Assembly (NCBI RefSeq): GCF_030272615.1
Contig: NC_081406.1
Coordinates: forward strand, 218,560,997-218,624,996
Length of the DNA: 64,000 bases
Source of the DNA: Cryptomeria japonica
Lineage: Eukaryota; Streptophyta; Pinopsida; Cupressales; Cupressaceae
Reading direction: 5' to 3'
Position numbers and translations under genes: made by a program
Shown: positions 11,766-23,292 of the stretch, piece by piece
Layout: every line of letters begins with the position of its first letter
Position numbering within the stretch: position 1 is the first letter of the stretch
The notes under the pieces: generated by a model
What the model was told of the DNA's origin: nothing
The model's database searches: none
Seen by the model: the letters and a program-made list of their open reading frames with translations, nothing else

Positions 11766-13850
11766 GCTATGGGTGAGAAGATCCTCTAGATGCTTGTCTC
11801 CCATGCTCACCACTCCTCTGAGGAGGTCCCATGACCCCACCACTGCTAGTATCCATCAGCACTGTGGTATGATAACTACCTGCTCTCTGGCTCTCTGCAA
11901 CTGCCTCCTCATACCGTCATCGCCAGTAGGAAGTCTCCTTCCCAGCCTGAAATTGTTCTCTAACAGTATCCAATAAGAGAGTACCTAATCCAACCTGTTG
12001 AATATGATCTAGAAGACCCTGAGTATCCTGTTGTCTCCTAACAGCTCTATCCCACTCAGTAATAAGAGTCTATACTATGCTCAAAGCTGATCAATCTGTG
12101 CTCTCAGACTATCAATAGTATCCTGCCCTCACACATCATGCTCTGGTATAACCACATATGGCATATCATGCACTAGTGCAACCTGCTCTGGTACATCCTT
12201 CTATGGTGCATGAATCCCAATCCCCTCAGCACCAACCTTTCCAACTGCTGGAATCTCAGTCCGAGTAACTCTCCAAATCTGTTGTCTAATCAGGGGAACA
12301 TGATCCTCTAGATCCTCATCATCTCCACCATGAGCTGCAATAACCTTGGGATCTGGCTGAATCTGTCCAAAATCAATGCCTCTCCCACAACCCCCATCCA
12401 CTCCAGTCATCTTGCCTCCTGTCAATGGAAAACCTCATGGTGATCTCATACCAGTCCTGCCATGCTCTCTCCCAATCCATCCAACATCCCTCCCACCCAT
12501 AGGACGTGGTCTCTCAATCCTTCCAGCCAGTCCAAATGGTCCTCCATGGACTCTCAATCTACCTCCCCTCCATCCAGGTCTCCTACCACCACCTCCGTCC
12601 CCACCATCATCTCCACCTCCCCCAGCCTCATGAGCAGCTCTAAGCTCTCATCTCTATCTACATCTCCTAGAAAATGGATCATCTGAATCATCATCATCAT
12701 CTGCTGAACTAGGAGGAAGATCTACTGGATCAGTAATGCAAGGAAATGGATGAGCTAGTATATACTGAGCATACTCTGCAGTAACCCAGGATCAAGAATG
12801 TGTAATCTCACATCATAAGCCACTCTCGGAGTAGCAACAAACTCTGCATGAGCAATCTCAAATGATAATGAAGGTCACCAATCTCGTCTATCTCTATACC
12901 GTCGAGCATATATCATCACACCAGTAGGCATACGGTGGATGATACCAAACTGTCTCAAAATCTGGCCAATCAACTGTCGCTCAACAATAAAAGGTGTCCG
13001 ACCAATGAGATATCTACTCTGCATAATACATGGTAATGTCTGTACATCATCCATCTAGGGCTCACAATCAAGATATGGTCTCCAAGTAATGTTGTCTAAT
13101 GAATCAAGCACCCAATGCCAATACTCCATCTTACCCAGCTTATGCTGAGTAAGGATACCTACATAGAAATATACATATGACTGCCTCTCTCCACAAACTC
13201 TGTGATGGATAGACCGAGTAACAACAATGTGCTCCCAGTACCAGATCTGTAATAAAGTGCATCCAGTAGATAAACTCACACTCTCATCATACACTACCTG
13301 ATGAAGATCATGATATAAATGTGCCAGCATGCAAACACCCCAAGCATATCGAGTATGATGTTGAACCATACTAAGGAGAATCTCACCCCATTCAACTGAA
13401 AAACCTCATGATCTGCTATCAGGACATATAAATCCTCCAATCAAACCAGCAAGAATAACTGGAGGAGCCTCATAATACATCACCATATCAACCCATCAGA
13501 TCTCTCCTCTACCAATGCCCTCATTAGCAAACACAACTCTACAAGCCTCTGTCCCAACCCGATCCTGATAATCATACTGCACAAGCTCACCAATCACTAG
13601 GATATGCAGAATCCTATAGACATCCTCCAGAGTCACACTAATCTCACCCATCGGCAAGTGGAAAGTGTTATGCTCGTTGTGCCATCTCTCGGCCAATGCT
13701 GTCAACAAACCTCTGTTATGCATGATCTCAGGCATATATAACAAATGGCGTAAACCAGAGGCATCTATGTGTCTAATCTCATCCTGTGTCAACTTCGGAA
13801 CTAAATGACGCACTGCGGGTAATTTCTCCGGACACTGGAGAACATCAAGT
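11766..13850 (-). pseudogene. Antisense ORF of element A with plant mobile domain (PMD)
   Basis: Read on the minus strand. The first part (13813 down to 13496) has HNTFHLPMGEISVTLEDVYR, the hallmark N-terminal block of the plant mobile domain (older name aminotransferase-like). After one stop and in the same frame, 13369-13055 has GVCMLAHLYHDL, GCTLLQIWYWEHIVVTRS and ITWRPY, which match later PMD blocks. Further on (about 13010-12930) comes RTPFIVERQLIGQILRQFG. The tail (12425-11766) is Gly/Asp-rich and degenerate. PMD proteins occur both in plant transposons and as host MAIL1/MAIN-type proteins. Tat-lineage elements are known to carry an antisense ORF at this place. Several stops make it nonfunctional as it stands. 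The true start is not clear because no ATG is evident at the N-terminus. Confidence 0.8.
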
Positions 13851-13871
13851 TTCTCCTATTTTGTAAGAGAA

Positions 13872-14078
13872 ATCAATCAAATCAAACTGAATCATGAAAT
13901 CTATCAATCAAATCAAACTGAATCATCAAATCTATCAATCAAATCAAATTGAATCATCAAATCTATCAATCAAATCAAATTGAATTATCAAATCTATCAA
14001 TCAAATCAAATTGAATCATCAAATCTATCTATCAAATCAAATTGAATCATCAAATCTATCTATCAAATAAAATTGAAG
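13872..14078. repeat. 31-bp tandem repeat, about 6.7 copies
   Basis: The unit is ATCAATCAAATCAAATTGAA plus TCATCAAATCT. Copies are near identical, with single changes (AATTGAATTA, CTATCT). It lies just upstream (minus-strand sense) of the antisense PMD ORF. Confidence 0.92.
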
Positions 14079-14334
14079 CAACTTACGTTGTCAAAACATT
14101 TTAAAACTTATCAATCATGGTTTTTTATCAAACATTGAGTTTACCCAAAAACTCTACTAAGCTCTTACATTAGAAACTAAATCGGTTTCTTAGAGCTACT
14201 CAATCAATCAATCAAGCTAACCAATCCAGCAATCAAAGCTATCTATCAATCACGTAATCATGCAATCGCTAAATCAAGACCCTATTTCATCATCAATGCG
14301 TATTAAACATGTTAAATCTACTTATCAAAGTGAT

Positions 14335-14692
14335 TTTTAGCTTTTGCACTTATCAAAAATATCAATTTAAGCAAAAGCGCTATCCTATTGAGCATTTGCA
14401 TCAAACTACAACAAATGCGCTAAAACTAAATGCAAATGCACTAACTTAGTGCATATGCACTATCCTTTTTAACAAAAGAGCTAAAACTATAGGCATAAAT
14501 GCTAATCCATGCAAAAGCACTACCTTTTTGGGCATATGCGCTAACAAACAACAGATTTGTGCTACCCTATGCATATGCATTAACATCTTGAACATAAACG
14601 CTAACATACCGAGTATATGCACTAATCTAAGCATTTGCGCTAAACCTAGTTGCATATGCGCTAAAACAAACTGCAAAAGCGCTAAAATAATG
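14335..14692 (-). repeat. Inverted copy of the TTAGCGC leader array near the 3' end of A
   Basis: On the minus strand this stretch reads as a series of TTAGCGCATATGC, TTAGCGCAAATGC and TAGCGCTTTTGC words, at least a dozen copies. They are the same words as the 336-625 array but in opposite orientation. The array is upstream of the antisense PMD ORF just as the other copy is upstream of gag. Open frames through it are repeat artefacts. Confidence 0.85.
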
Positions 14693-15161
14693 CTAAAAAA
14701 ATTTAAAAAATTCAAAAAATCCAAAAAAATGCTTAAAAACATGAAATTTTAAATTCAAACTTGAAAACAAGGTTCAGGATAAGATATATACCGGATACCC
14801 ATACTCGACAGGCCGCTGATATCGCCAAACTCGCTCAAAATGATGGTTGTCCACCTCAACAAGAATATTTTCAAACAAAAAGCCGACAAGGATAACAATG
14901 AAGTTAAAATTAGCCTTGGTTAATTTTATATTTACTATTTTGAAGGGTAATTAAATTCAATGGGGCAATTTAATTTGTTTTTTTCCAAATGAATTTAATT
15001 GACTAAATTTTTATCATGAGATCAATCGTTCAAACCAGAATTTTTGACAATTTCACGATCAATCTCCTGAGGGGGCACACAATCGAGATTTTCAATCTCC
15101 ATCAAGCACATTATCAAGACTTGATTTAATCTTTGAAACAATGTTGTTTTCACATTATTTC

Positions 15162-15175
15162 AAAGAGGGGCAAAA
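15162..15175 (+). promoter_or_regulatory. Polypurine tract of element A
   Basis: AAAGAGGGGCAAAA abuts the TGTATACACC start of the 3' LTR, as expected for the plus-strand primer. The preceding 14693-15161 is AT-rich spacer with nothing else I can name. Confidence 0.85.
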
Positions 15176-16389
15176 TGTATACACCTAAAATTGGCTATGA
15201 GCAATTAAATAAATATTTTATATTTATTTAAATAATTATTCTTCTATTAAATAGTTAATTTGAAAAGATTAATTTATTTAATTCATTTTATGTCTTTCTA
15301 TTAACTAATATTTTATTAATTAATTCATCTATCATATTCTTCTAATTAATTAAATATTTAATATTTAATTATCCTATTCTTCTAATTAATTAAATATCTA
15401 ATATTTAATTATCATATTCTTCTAATTAATTAAATATCTAATATTTAATTATCTCCTCCAATCAATTAAATATCTAATATTTAATAGTTATTCTCCTATC
15501 CTATAGTCTCAAATATTAAATAATTTCTAAATTATTTAGTCCCTTTTCCAACTCCTCCTTCCATCTCCACTTCATCTTCCCTTTGCCAACTCATCCAACA
15601 TGTGGCTAAGGAAAATAATATTTCTTAAATATTAATTTATCATTTATCTCCAACTTCCAAACTTAATGAAAATTGTGTACGTACACATATTTCATAACCA
15701 TTTCCTATATTATCCCCAACAGCCCTCTACATCTTAGGAAGGACTTGAGTCCATTTGTCCTCTCATGCCTAAATTTTCTCCAACCATCCCTAGATTCCCT
15801 CAGTCAGCAACCCAGTCAAGGTGAGATGAGTGACACTTGTCTTCTCCTTCCCCCTTTCTCTCAACCTTCACCTTTGCTCATAGCCATTCAAATATGTAGA
15901 TTTGATCATGACCATTGATTTGAGCCACATCATCTTATCCTCCCAAAGTCTAGAAAATCAAGAACTTCAGTTGAGAGAGTTAGTCTTCAAAATAGTTTTC
16001 AATCAATCATATGCATCCGTGAGTTTTTGAAGCAATTAGCAAATAGAAAATTATTTTAGCAATATAATCATATAGCATTATCATTTTAGCATAATCATGT
16101 AGCTTTTCATATCATACTATCATTTAACTACAAGTTATCAGTCCATTCTTCATATGCCATCTTGGAAGCCAACAGTGCATTGTCTGAGAGCACACCATCT
16201 GCAACCAGGAACAGTGGAGTTAGGACACAATGAGACATAAGCCATGAAGGTAAAATAATGTTTTATTTTAGTATGTATTTCATGTAGTTTCATTGGTGGA
16301 TTTTGGATTTCCTATATGCATTTCCATTGTATTTTGTGAAACTAACTTATTACAGGTAACATTCTGAGGATGAAATTCAAGCTCACACA
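15176..16389 (+). repeat. Element A 3' LTR, complete (1214 bp)
   Basis: It begins TGTATACACC after the polypurine tract and ends GCTCACACA, matching the 5' LTR end. The start resembles those of solo LTRs S1 and S3 (TGTAGACACCCAAAA). It is AT-rich in the first third. B's LTR sequence resumes at 16390. Confidence 0.9.
15330..15490. repeat. AT-rich tandem repeat inside the LTR of A
   Basis: Three to four copies of a roughly 41-bp unit built from TTCTAATTAATTAAATATCT and AATATTTAATTATC, with few changes. Confidence 0.8.
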
Positions 16390-16767
16390 CCGATCATAAC
16401 AAAAGTAATCTCCTCCAAGTTAGCTATCAAAGAAGTGTAACGTGTAGTCACATGTCAGCTTTAATCTCTACCAAAACATAGCACCAGACCAAAATAGTAT
16501 AATCACATGCTTCTTAAGGATCTTCCCATTCACTGAGATCACAACATCAATCACCAAAATCACCGTAATCATCAAAAATCATTCTGAACCAAAACATTAT
16601 TGAGATAGCCCTAAATTACCAGTTAACTGGCTACTAGTTAACTCCTGCCTCCAGATAAGAGGAATCGTGACTACTAGATCGAATCCCCAAAAAGAGTTGT
16701 CATCAATGACAACCCTAAACCATAAATCAAGCATCAAAAGTCACCAAATGAGTGTCAATTTCCAACA
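16390..16767 (-). repeat. Element B 3' LTR, remaining part
   Basis: Matches 22506-22868 (shared words include AACAAAAGTGATCTCCTCCAAG and the terminal CAATT-CCAACA). It is the TGTTGG-end half of the LTR in minus orientation. The other half was separated by the insertion of A and lies left of the window. Confidence 0.88.
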
Positions 16768-16782
16768 ATCTCCCCCTTTGGC
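16768..16782 (-). promoter_or_regulatory. Polypurine tract of element B
   Basis: The minus strand reads GCCAAAGGGGGAGAT directly before the TGTTGGAA LTR start, a classic copia-type plus-strand primer. 16783-17025 holds no recognisable feature. Confidence 0.85.
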
Positions 16783-17025
16783 ATTGATGGTAACACCTGT
16801 GAAAAATGGCTAAGTGTTGAAACCTATGCACTTGATCAAGAATAAAGAATTCTAAGGCTCCCCCTTAGATCAACAACCCAAAAATATGCATCACCGAACT
16901 GTACACTCCATACACAACCAATCTGTACATTTTTCACCTTATCTCTCCCCCTTTGACAACAATACCAAAGATAGGGTGTGCAACAAGTTATTCTATACAT
17001 ATATACACATACTAGATGATCAGAT

Positions 17026-20000
17026 CTATACATACTTAAGTACATCTGCATATGCAACCTTAAGGAACCTAAAATAGGTGTTCCAACCTGCTCTCAATTT
17101 ATCCAAAATTGAAACAAAACTATTCAAAACATACACATGGAATTGTATTACTGCCAACTCAGTTGGAGTCACCTGAGACATATTTTGAATACAGTCCATC
17201 TTATGGTATAATGAGGTGTCTAGCCAGGGACCAATTAAGTTCTGGAGATCACCTACCCACCTTACCATTTTCTCCTTCTCCTTCTCAAAATTCCTAATCC
17301 GTTCCATAATTGTCAAAATTTGATGTTCAATACTGTTGGTTAAGTTAGCCATAGGATCATAAGCTTGGAAAATCTGAGCTAATTGACCTCTGGAACTATC
17401 TATCTGCTTGTCTATTTCAGCATAAAAATTTGTCAAAGCTAGACAAGATTTATAAATCTTACCACCTTCCATTAAGGCCTCATCAATTAGTTTTATTTCT
17501 TTATCAAGTTGGGCCTTATCACCATCAATCATTTGCAAAAATGTTTTTACTTTGGCACCTTTGAACTTCTCCATAGCCTTCCAAGCTAATGCCTTGGTCA
17601 AAGAGTCAAACTAAGAAGATATGTGATCTATTAAGTGCTTAAGCTTACCAGATGAATTGGTATCAGTATCAAGTTCTAGTTCTAGTACCACCTATTCTAA
17701 AACTTGAACAAATTTCTCAATAAGCTTCTTCTCTTTAGACTCAAATTACTCTAACTCCTGATTGGCTTGAGCTTGGAGAGCAACAACAACAATCATCCTT
17801 TCAGCTAGAGACATTTGATTGAAGGGCTTGTCAAAACTGATGTTAAACTAAGGAAAACTCCCTTGGCTTTGTATTATTGAAATGTCAATTTCCATAAGGA
17901 TCGGAGTTTTTATTACTTTAGCTTTCCCTTTGATCTGTTCCTCCTATTTTTACACTTCATTTTTCTCTGCCTCCTGCCTCACATTACTTTTATCCTTGAT
18001 GGGTGCCTCATGTGCACTAGTGTCACCACTTGGTGCACCAACCTCTTCCTCAATTGATTTATCTTGTACGTTATCTGCCTCAACTTCTGCTGAATCCAAA
18101 AGAAATTTCTCTGCAACATCCTGTGTGTCCTCCACCTTATTTACATCATGCACCCGAGGATTCTCTAATTGAGTGGATGTGTCATTTGAATCGGATTCTA
18201 CTAGCTGGTTCTCAGTGAGAAATTTCTTCCATATCTCAATAGTTTATCTCCTTATTTCCTCTACTATGCCAACCATCAGGTTGTTTACCATGTTTTCCTC
18301 TAAATTCCTTTTATTTTCTTGCAAAATCAATCTATCAATTTCTTCAATAGTGATACTAGTGCATTGATTGACCAGTTCACTTTCTTTTATTTTCTTATCC
18401 ATCTAACTTGCAGATTTTCTTCTAGCATCAATTAGACTGTACAACTCTTTCGGAAGATCTTTTTCTAATTCAATTAAAGCTTTAATAAATACATCCATAT
18501 ATAGTACTATAGCTTCTTCAATCTACCTTTTATCCTTATCATCTAAATTCTCATAATATACGGAAATATTTTTCAAATTCCCATCTTTAATGATTTCATT
18601 AGTTAACTCTTGAACATATAAGGGAGGAATAATATGATACTTGGTTTTACCAGACTCCATCTTACTAGATTCAATTGCCTCATCCAAGTCTAATTTGGTT
18701 CTCCCTCCTCGCTTAGGCCTACTGGCCGGAACATGATCAGATATTTTTTTCTTCTCCTTCAGCCCTTTCTTCCCTTCACCAGATTGAGATTCCTGGATAA
18801 CTCTTGCAAATTCACCTTTCTTAGGGGCTTTATGAATTTCTGCATCTAACTCCATCTCAGATGCCACTAAAGAAACTACCATATTCTCCCTCTTAGGTTT
18901 TTTCTTCTTCCTCAAAACACCTTTCCCCTTAGTAGATGAACCAAAGGGTTCTGAGTAAGTCGAAGGTGTCTTCACCAGAGCAGGAGAAGATCCTGTCACC
19001 TTAGGTTTAGCTAGAGCTTGAGCAGTCTTTTGTTTCTTTGCCTTTTCTACTACATCTCTCGCAACTATTACAACTCTGACTTTCTCTCTCGAGTGACCTT
19101 CCTCAATGAGGATTTCCTCCACCATCTTAGCCATGTTCCTTTTCCTTTCCAGTTTAGTGAACTTTGTGTGAAGTTCCATGGATTTTTCTTTGCAAGTTCT
19201 GAACCTTTCTTCTTTTGTGTCTACTAGAGTATTCAGCAAGTGTTGTGCATAGGCATCTAGAGTTCCTGCATCGACCTCATAGCCCATCAAAAAAATTCAC
19301 ACCATTTGAGGTTCAACTAACTCCATGACACATTCATCCTTATTTACCATGAAACAGATTGTCCCTTCATATTTGTTGACAATTTCCTTAGGGATTTTGA
19401 CCCTCTGCTTAATCTTATCCTGAAATGTCTTGAAAATTCCCACAAAGTAGCATTTTGGTTGTCTCTATTTCCAAGCCTATCAAGACCCTATTTAATCTGC
19501 TGGGCCACTGATTTTTCAAATGCCCACTGCACTCTACTGGTTCTAGGGATCTAATTCAAAAGAAAAGTGCTAAACAAATAATCAGCGAACCAAATTTGAA
19601 AACATTCTTTTTATCTTGCTTAATCTTCTTCAAATTGATCATCAACTCCTCCAACATGACACTGCACAGATCATAGTGTGCATTTTCTTTAACCATGTTG
19701 TAGGCTGCATGGATGGTTGTGCCAGATACTGAATTTAGTCAGTTAGATTGATACACCTTGTATCCAATGACCATTGCAACAAACTTCACATCATCGTCTC
19801 TAATTGTGTTGATCCTCATTGATCTACCATCAAATTTTGCATTGGGTTTGTGACCTTCTGTAGTCCTGGCTTCTCACCAGTTTGCTGTAAGCATGTGACT
19901 GCCCTAATTACTTCTGGAGTGATCTTGTAGGGTTAATGTAGCCATATAAACTCTGCATGAATTCGGCTCAACACATATCTCACCCTTTCCTATTCATTGC

Positions 20001-20310
20001 ATGATAGAAAATTCATGAACTGGGTGAAACCCTTTCTCTGCAACTGCAAATATTCCAGCTTAGGGTTACCGATTTTCTCCATAATTTTGTCGGTATAGAG
20101 ATCCAAGATATCTTCAGTGTCAGTTTCTTTGATCTCATAGTGAATATATGCCCTTATATCGTCAACATGCAAGACTCTGTGCGAAATGAAAGAGAAAGCT
20201 CCAATCGAGTCGACCTCCATGGATTTGTAAGGATGCTTCTTAAATATAGGTCTAGTTCTATCTTTGACTTCAACAACCAATGGTGTAGCAATGGAAGATG
20301 AGGATTCCAT
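17026..20310 (-). pseudogene. Element B long accessory ORF: transposon-associated module plus charged coiled-coil tail
   Basis: Open pieces at 20310-19990, 19290-18523, 18153-17950 and 17601-17026 all lie in the same minus-strand frame, so this was one ORF of about 1,090 codons. The N-terminal part reads ITPEVIRAVTCLQQTGE (about 19920-19870). After a shift of frame near 19860 it continues with AHYDLCSVMLEELMINLKKI and FKFGSLIICL (about 19680-19575). A Lys/Arg-rich middle follows (KKKKPKRE, RPKRGGRTK). The end (17601-17026) is a helical, coiled-coil-like segment (DGDKAQLDKEIKLIDEAL, FEKEKEKMVRWV). I do not recognise a named family with confidence. The motif around TPEVI matches similar motifs in the LINE third ORF and in C. 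Several stops and at least one compensated frameshift disable it. Confidence 0.65.
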
Positions 20311-20689
20311 TTTAAATTTTCAGCTATTCAAACTCAAAAATTCTCTTCGAGAATTCCCTCAATTGACTATTGAATGCCCTAGTTCACTTGCCAGATCGCT
20401 TCTATCTCTCTGATCGCCTTGAAGTCTTGATCGCCTTATTTTGCAGCTTGAAAACACTATTCACAAAGTAAAGAATAACTCTCTAATTTCCCCTTTTAAC
20501 TTTGCAAACCCTAATTTTATTTTGAAATAAATGCACCTCAGATATCTAACTGGATGCCAAAATTAACCATCTGAATCCCTGATATCAACTAAAATTCAAT
20601 TCCTGCCATTTGTAATCCATATTTTACAGATCTCATCAAGGGTTGCTACAAGATTTGCATGAATTTGCCTCCCCCTAAGGCCAAAAGCC

Positions 20690-21860
20690 CTAGTTACTGG
20701 ATGAGGGTTCTGCACTAGATTCAGGTGCAGATCCACCATCTGCCTTAGATTCATCCTTCTTTACCCACATTTTCTTATGTTGATCTCTAATCTCATCAAC
20801 TTTTGCTTTTCTATTTTCATCTGATTTGTTCTTGTCTACTAGAACATTGTTCTTCTCTTCTGCAGTACTTTGCAATGTGATCAGTTCTGTTGCATGCTCT
20901 ACAAACAATATTATTTTGGATAGGTCTGAAGTTCATCTGATTTGGTCTTATCATGTAATAATTAGAAACATGTCCAAACATTCCACAAGCATAGCATCTT
21001 TTGTTTTGAAAGTTATTCATTACTTCTCTACACATATTTGACTTGTGTCCAAAATTATTACATATGAAACACTGACCGGTAAAGGTAGGAACATTATTCA
21101 TGTTTTTCACTCCATTATTCATCCTACTTCTGCATTGACTTGCCATATAACCAAATTTATTGCAAGTAAAGAATCTACCATTGAATTTATGAGCATTAGG
21201 TTGTCTTACCAGAGGATTATTTCTCTTCTTCTAATCGGGTTTTGCATTGCCTCGTCCAAATCCGGAGGATTCACCTTTCTCAAATCCTAGACCTTGTATG
21301 TCCTTACCATGTCGCTGACTTTCCAGCATCTCATCAAGCCTTTCTTAACTAACTTTGAATTTGTTTATGTATTCATTGGTAGTAGAAAGTTCATCCCTTA
21401 AAGAAACAACCTGTCTTTCAATTTCTTGACCATTATTCCTTGATTCTGTCAACTCAATCTTCAATTGATCATTCTCATAGGTAAGCTTGAAGCATTCATC
21501 AACTCTTTCCTTCAATGTTTGTGCCAGATTTTCTTCATTCTTCTTTCGGTCCTCAATAACCTTCATCAACCTCATCACAATGGATTGCATCTCATTCTTC
21601 AAAGCATCATTCTCTCTCTCAATCTTGTTAACTTCATCAACTTTGTCCTGGTATTCCATGATATGATCTTATTTCTCCTTCAACTTGTCCATCAATTCCT
21701 TCCTCTTCTCTCTACAAACGCTTGCTTGATACTTCAGGTCATTAATGAAATCATCATCAGCATTCAGGTTCTTCTTCAAAGTACAGATCCCATTTCTAGT
21801 TGCATCAATATCCTCAAGTGCCACACTGAGTTATCTCTAAAAAATGGAATCTATTGAATC
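20690..21860 (-). pseudogene. gag: Element B gag-like region: coiled coil followed by four zinc knuckles
   Basis: Minus strand. 21659-21345 is a heptad-rich coiled coil (KIERENDALKNEMQSIV, ENDQLKIELTES). Next come CCHC-type knuckles between about 21180 and 20840: TCNKFGYMASQC, CFICNNFGHKSNMC, CYACGMFGHVSNYY (last Cys lost) and CRACNRTDHIAKYC. The order of residues in the second is the standard C-x2-C-x4-H-x4-C. A short acidic/Lys-rich tail follows in another frame (20908-20690), ending SSAEPSSSN. A normal copia capsid domain was not seen, so this may be only the nucleocapsid part or a diverged gag. The 20311-20689 stretch between it and the accessory ORF looks noncoding. Confidence 0.65.
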
Positions 21861-21907
21861 AATCTCCCAGATCTTCCTCAAGCAGTTAAGCTTCTTCAAA
21901 GGAACTA

Positions 21908-21920
21908 GGCTCTGATACCA
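21908..21920 (-). promoter_or_regulatory. Primer-binding site of element B
   Basis: The minus strand reads TGGTATCAGAGCC two bases from the LTR end, complementary to the initiator methionine tRNA 3' end, as in most plant copia elements. Confidence 0.9.
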
Positions 21921-21922
21921 AT

Positions 21923-22868
21923 TGTTGGAATCAAGGATCACTGAGAGCGGGGGGGGTGAATCAGTGATCTGTTGGAAGTCAAATTAACAATTTTATTCTT
22001 TATCCACTAGTTAGCAATGTATAATTGTAAAAATAATAAACAAGCAATAAACAAACCACAAATCTACATCACCAAATTTTTTACATTGAAACCTGGAAAG
22101 GGAAAAACAACAATGGAACTGGAACCCACAATATTCATATACTATGGCCAGGAGTACATAAATATTACAGAGATGGGGAATGCACTTGCATTCAGGCTCA
22201 CTGCTCAATTACAATGAACCGAAAGGCTACAACCTTCAGGGAAGTCTCACTCACTTACAATTCAATTATAATGAGGAAATATAATGTATTAACTCTAAAG
22301 TAGCATCTGACAATGCATGAATGAGTTTTGGTTAAGCACAAGATCTCTGACTGTACACGCTTTGCAAATACTCTGTTTTTGTCTCAGTCAGCTACCAGAT
22401 TATCTATGAACCAAATGTGCACGTGAAACTATATTTAATCATACCAAAACTGATCACTACAATAGTAATACACCAAAAAACAATCACCAAATCAATCTTA
22501 TATATCAGGTCATAACAAAAGTGATCTCCTCCAAGTCAACTATCAAAGAAGTTTAATTTGTAGTCACATGTCGGCTTCAATCTCCAACAAAACATAGCAC
22601 CAAACCAAAAGAGTATAATCATACACTTCCTAAGGATCTTCCCATTCATCGAGAACACAAAATCAATCACCAAAATCATCACAATCATCGAAAATCATTT
22701 CGAACAAAAACATTGCTGAGATAGCCCCGAATTACCGATTAACTCCTACTTCCGAATAAGAGGAATCATGACCACTAGATCAAATATCCAAGAAGATTTT
22801 CCATCAATGACAACCGTAAATGATAAATAAAGCATCAAAAGTCACCAGATGAGTGTCAATTGCCAACA
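21923..22868 (-). repeat. Element B 5' LTR, complete (946 bp)
   Basis: On the plus strand it starts TGTTGGAATC and ends TTGCCAACA (TG...CA). A run of eight G at 21949-21956 lies near the 3' (minus-sense) end. Sequence right of 22868 is C's LTR. Confidence 0.88.
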
Positions 22869-23292
22869 CGACTCTTACCAGCTGGCCGGTTGCTGAAGAA
22901 GTCAAGGAGTAACCAACGTAGAGGAGCTTTCTCTACTTAATGTTCCAACTACCTTTTCAACTAATCATGGACAATCAGTTGAGTATTTAGGGGTATGTTG
23001 CACTATATCTTCGTTAAGGAATTCCTATTTAACTTGTCTAAGCACATGCATGAAGTTTCCTTTCCTATTTTCATGCTTTCAATAAATGGTGCCCTCCTTA
23101 TGTTGTGGAGTCGGTCGCCCGGTTAGTTACGATTAGTTGGTAGTTTTTCTTTCTATAAACAATGTTCAGATGATCTCTTGTAGGGGTGGAATTTTGATCT
23201 TGTAAGTTTACTTTCAGCTTTGAAATATAGTTTAAGAGCATGCTATCATATCTTGTGTACTTTTGTTTTGATGAATAAAATGATATTATGAG

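Larger units (their letters stand above)
1..16389 (+). mobile_element. Element A: Tat/Ogre-like Ty3/gypsy LTR retrotransposon, 5' end outside the window
   Basis: The last 219 bp of the 5' LTR open the window and the complete 3' LTR is at 15176-16389. Between them come a primer-binding site, a 2.2 kb leader, gag, protease, G-patch, RT, two RNase H domains and integrase in gypsy order, then an antisense ORF and a polypurine tract. Dual RNase H plus an antisense ORF after integrase is known for the plant Tat lineage. The sense coding region stays in one frame from 2477 to about 9930 and is broken only by stop codons. The two LTR copies differ at 8 of 219 compared sites, so A is among the younger insertions here. 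It lies inside the 3' LTR of element B, whose sequence resumes at 16390. Confidence 0.9.
16390..22868 (-). mobile_element. Element B: non-autonomous LTR retroelement (minus strand), 3' LTR split by A
   Basis: On the minus strand the order is: 5' LTR (22868-21923), a primer-binding site of the initiator-Met type, a zinc-knuckle gag-like region, a very long accessory ORF, a polypurine tract, and the 3' LTR (16767-16390 and beyond). No protease, integrase, RT or RNase H motif was seen anywhere inside, so it needs enzymes from elsewhere. The Met-type primer site and AAAGGGGGAGAT tract next to TGTTGG termini are typical of copia LTRs, which makes a copia origin likely. The two LTR copies differ at roughly one site in ten by eye, older than A. 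It sits in C's 5' LTR. Confidence 0.8.

Noticed and set aside
12376-12686. Pro/Ser-rich plus-strand frames
   Set aside because: Complement of the Gly/Asp-rich tail of the antisense PMD ORF in A; a shadow.
13872-14078. Regular repeats considered as a CRISPR array
   Set aside because: Units are directly adjacent without spacers, in a plant-type retroelement.
14446-14752. Open frames of about 75-98 codons on both strands
   Set aside because: They run through the inverted TTAGCGC repeat array. The repeat period makes long frames, and the predicted proteins are low-complexity Met/Leu/His or Ile/Cys/Asn repeats.
21949-21956. Run of eight G considered as a polypurine tract
   Set aside because: It lies inside B's 5' LTR, and the proper tract is at 16768-16782.
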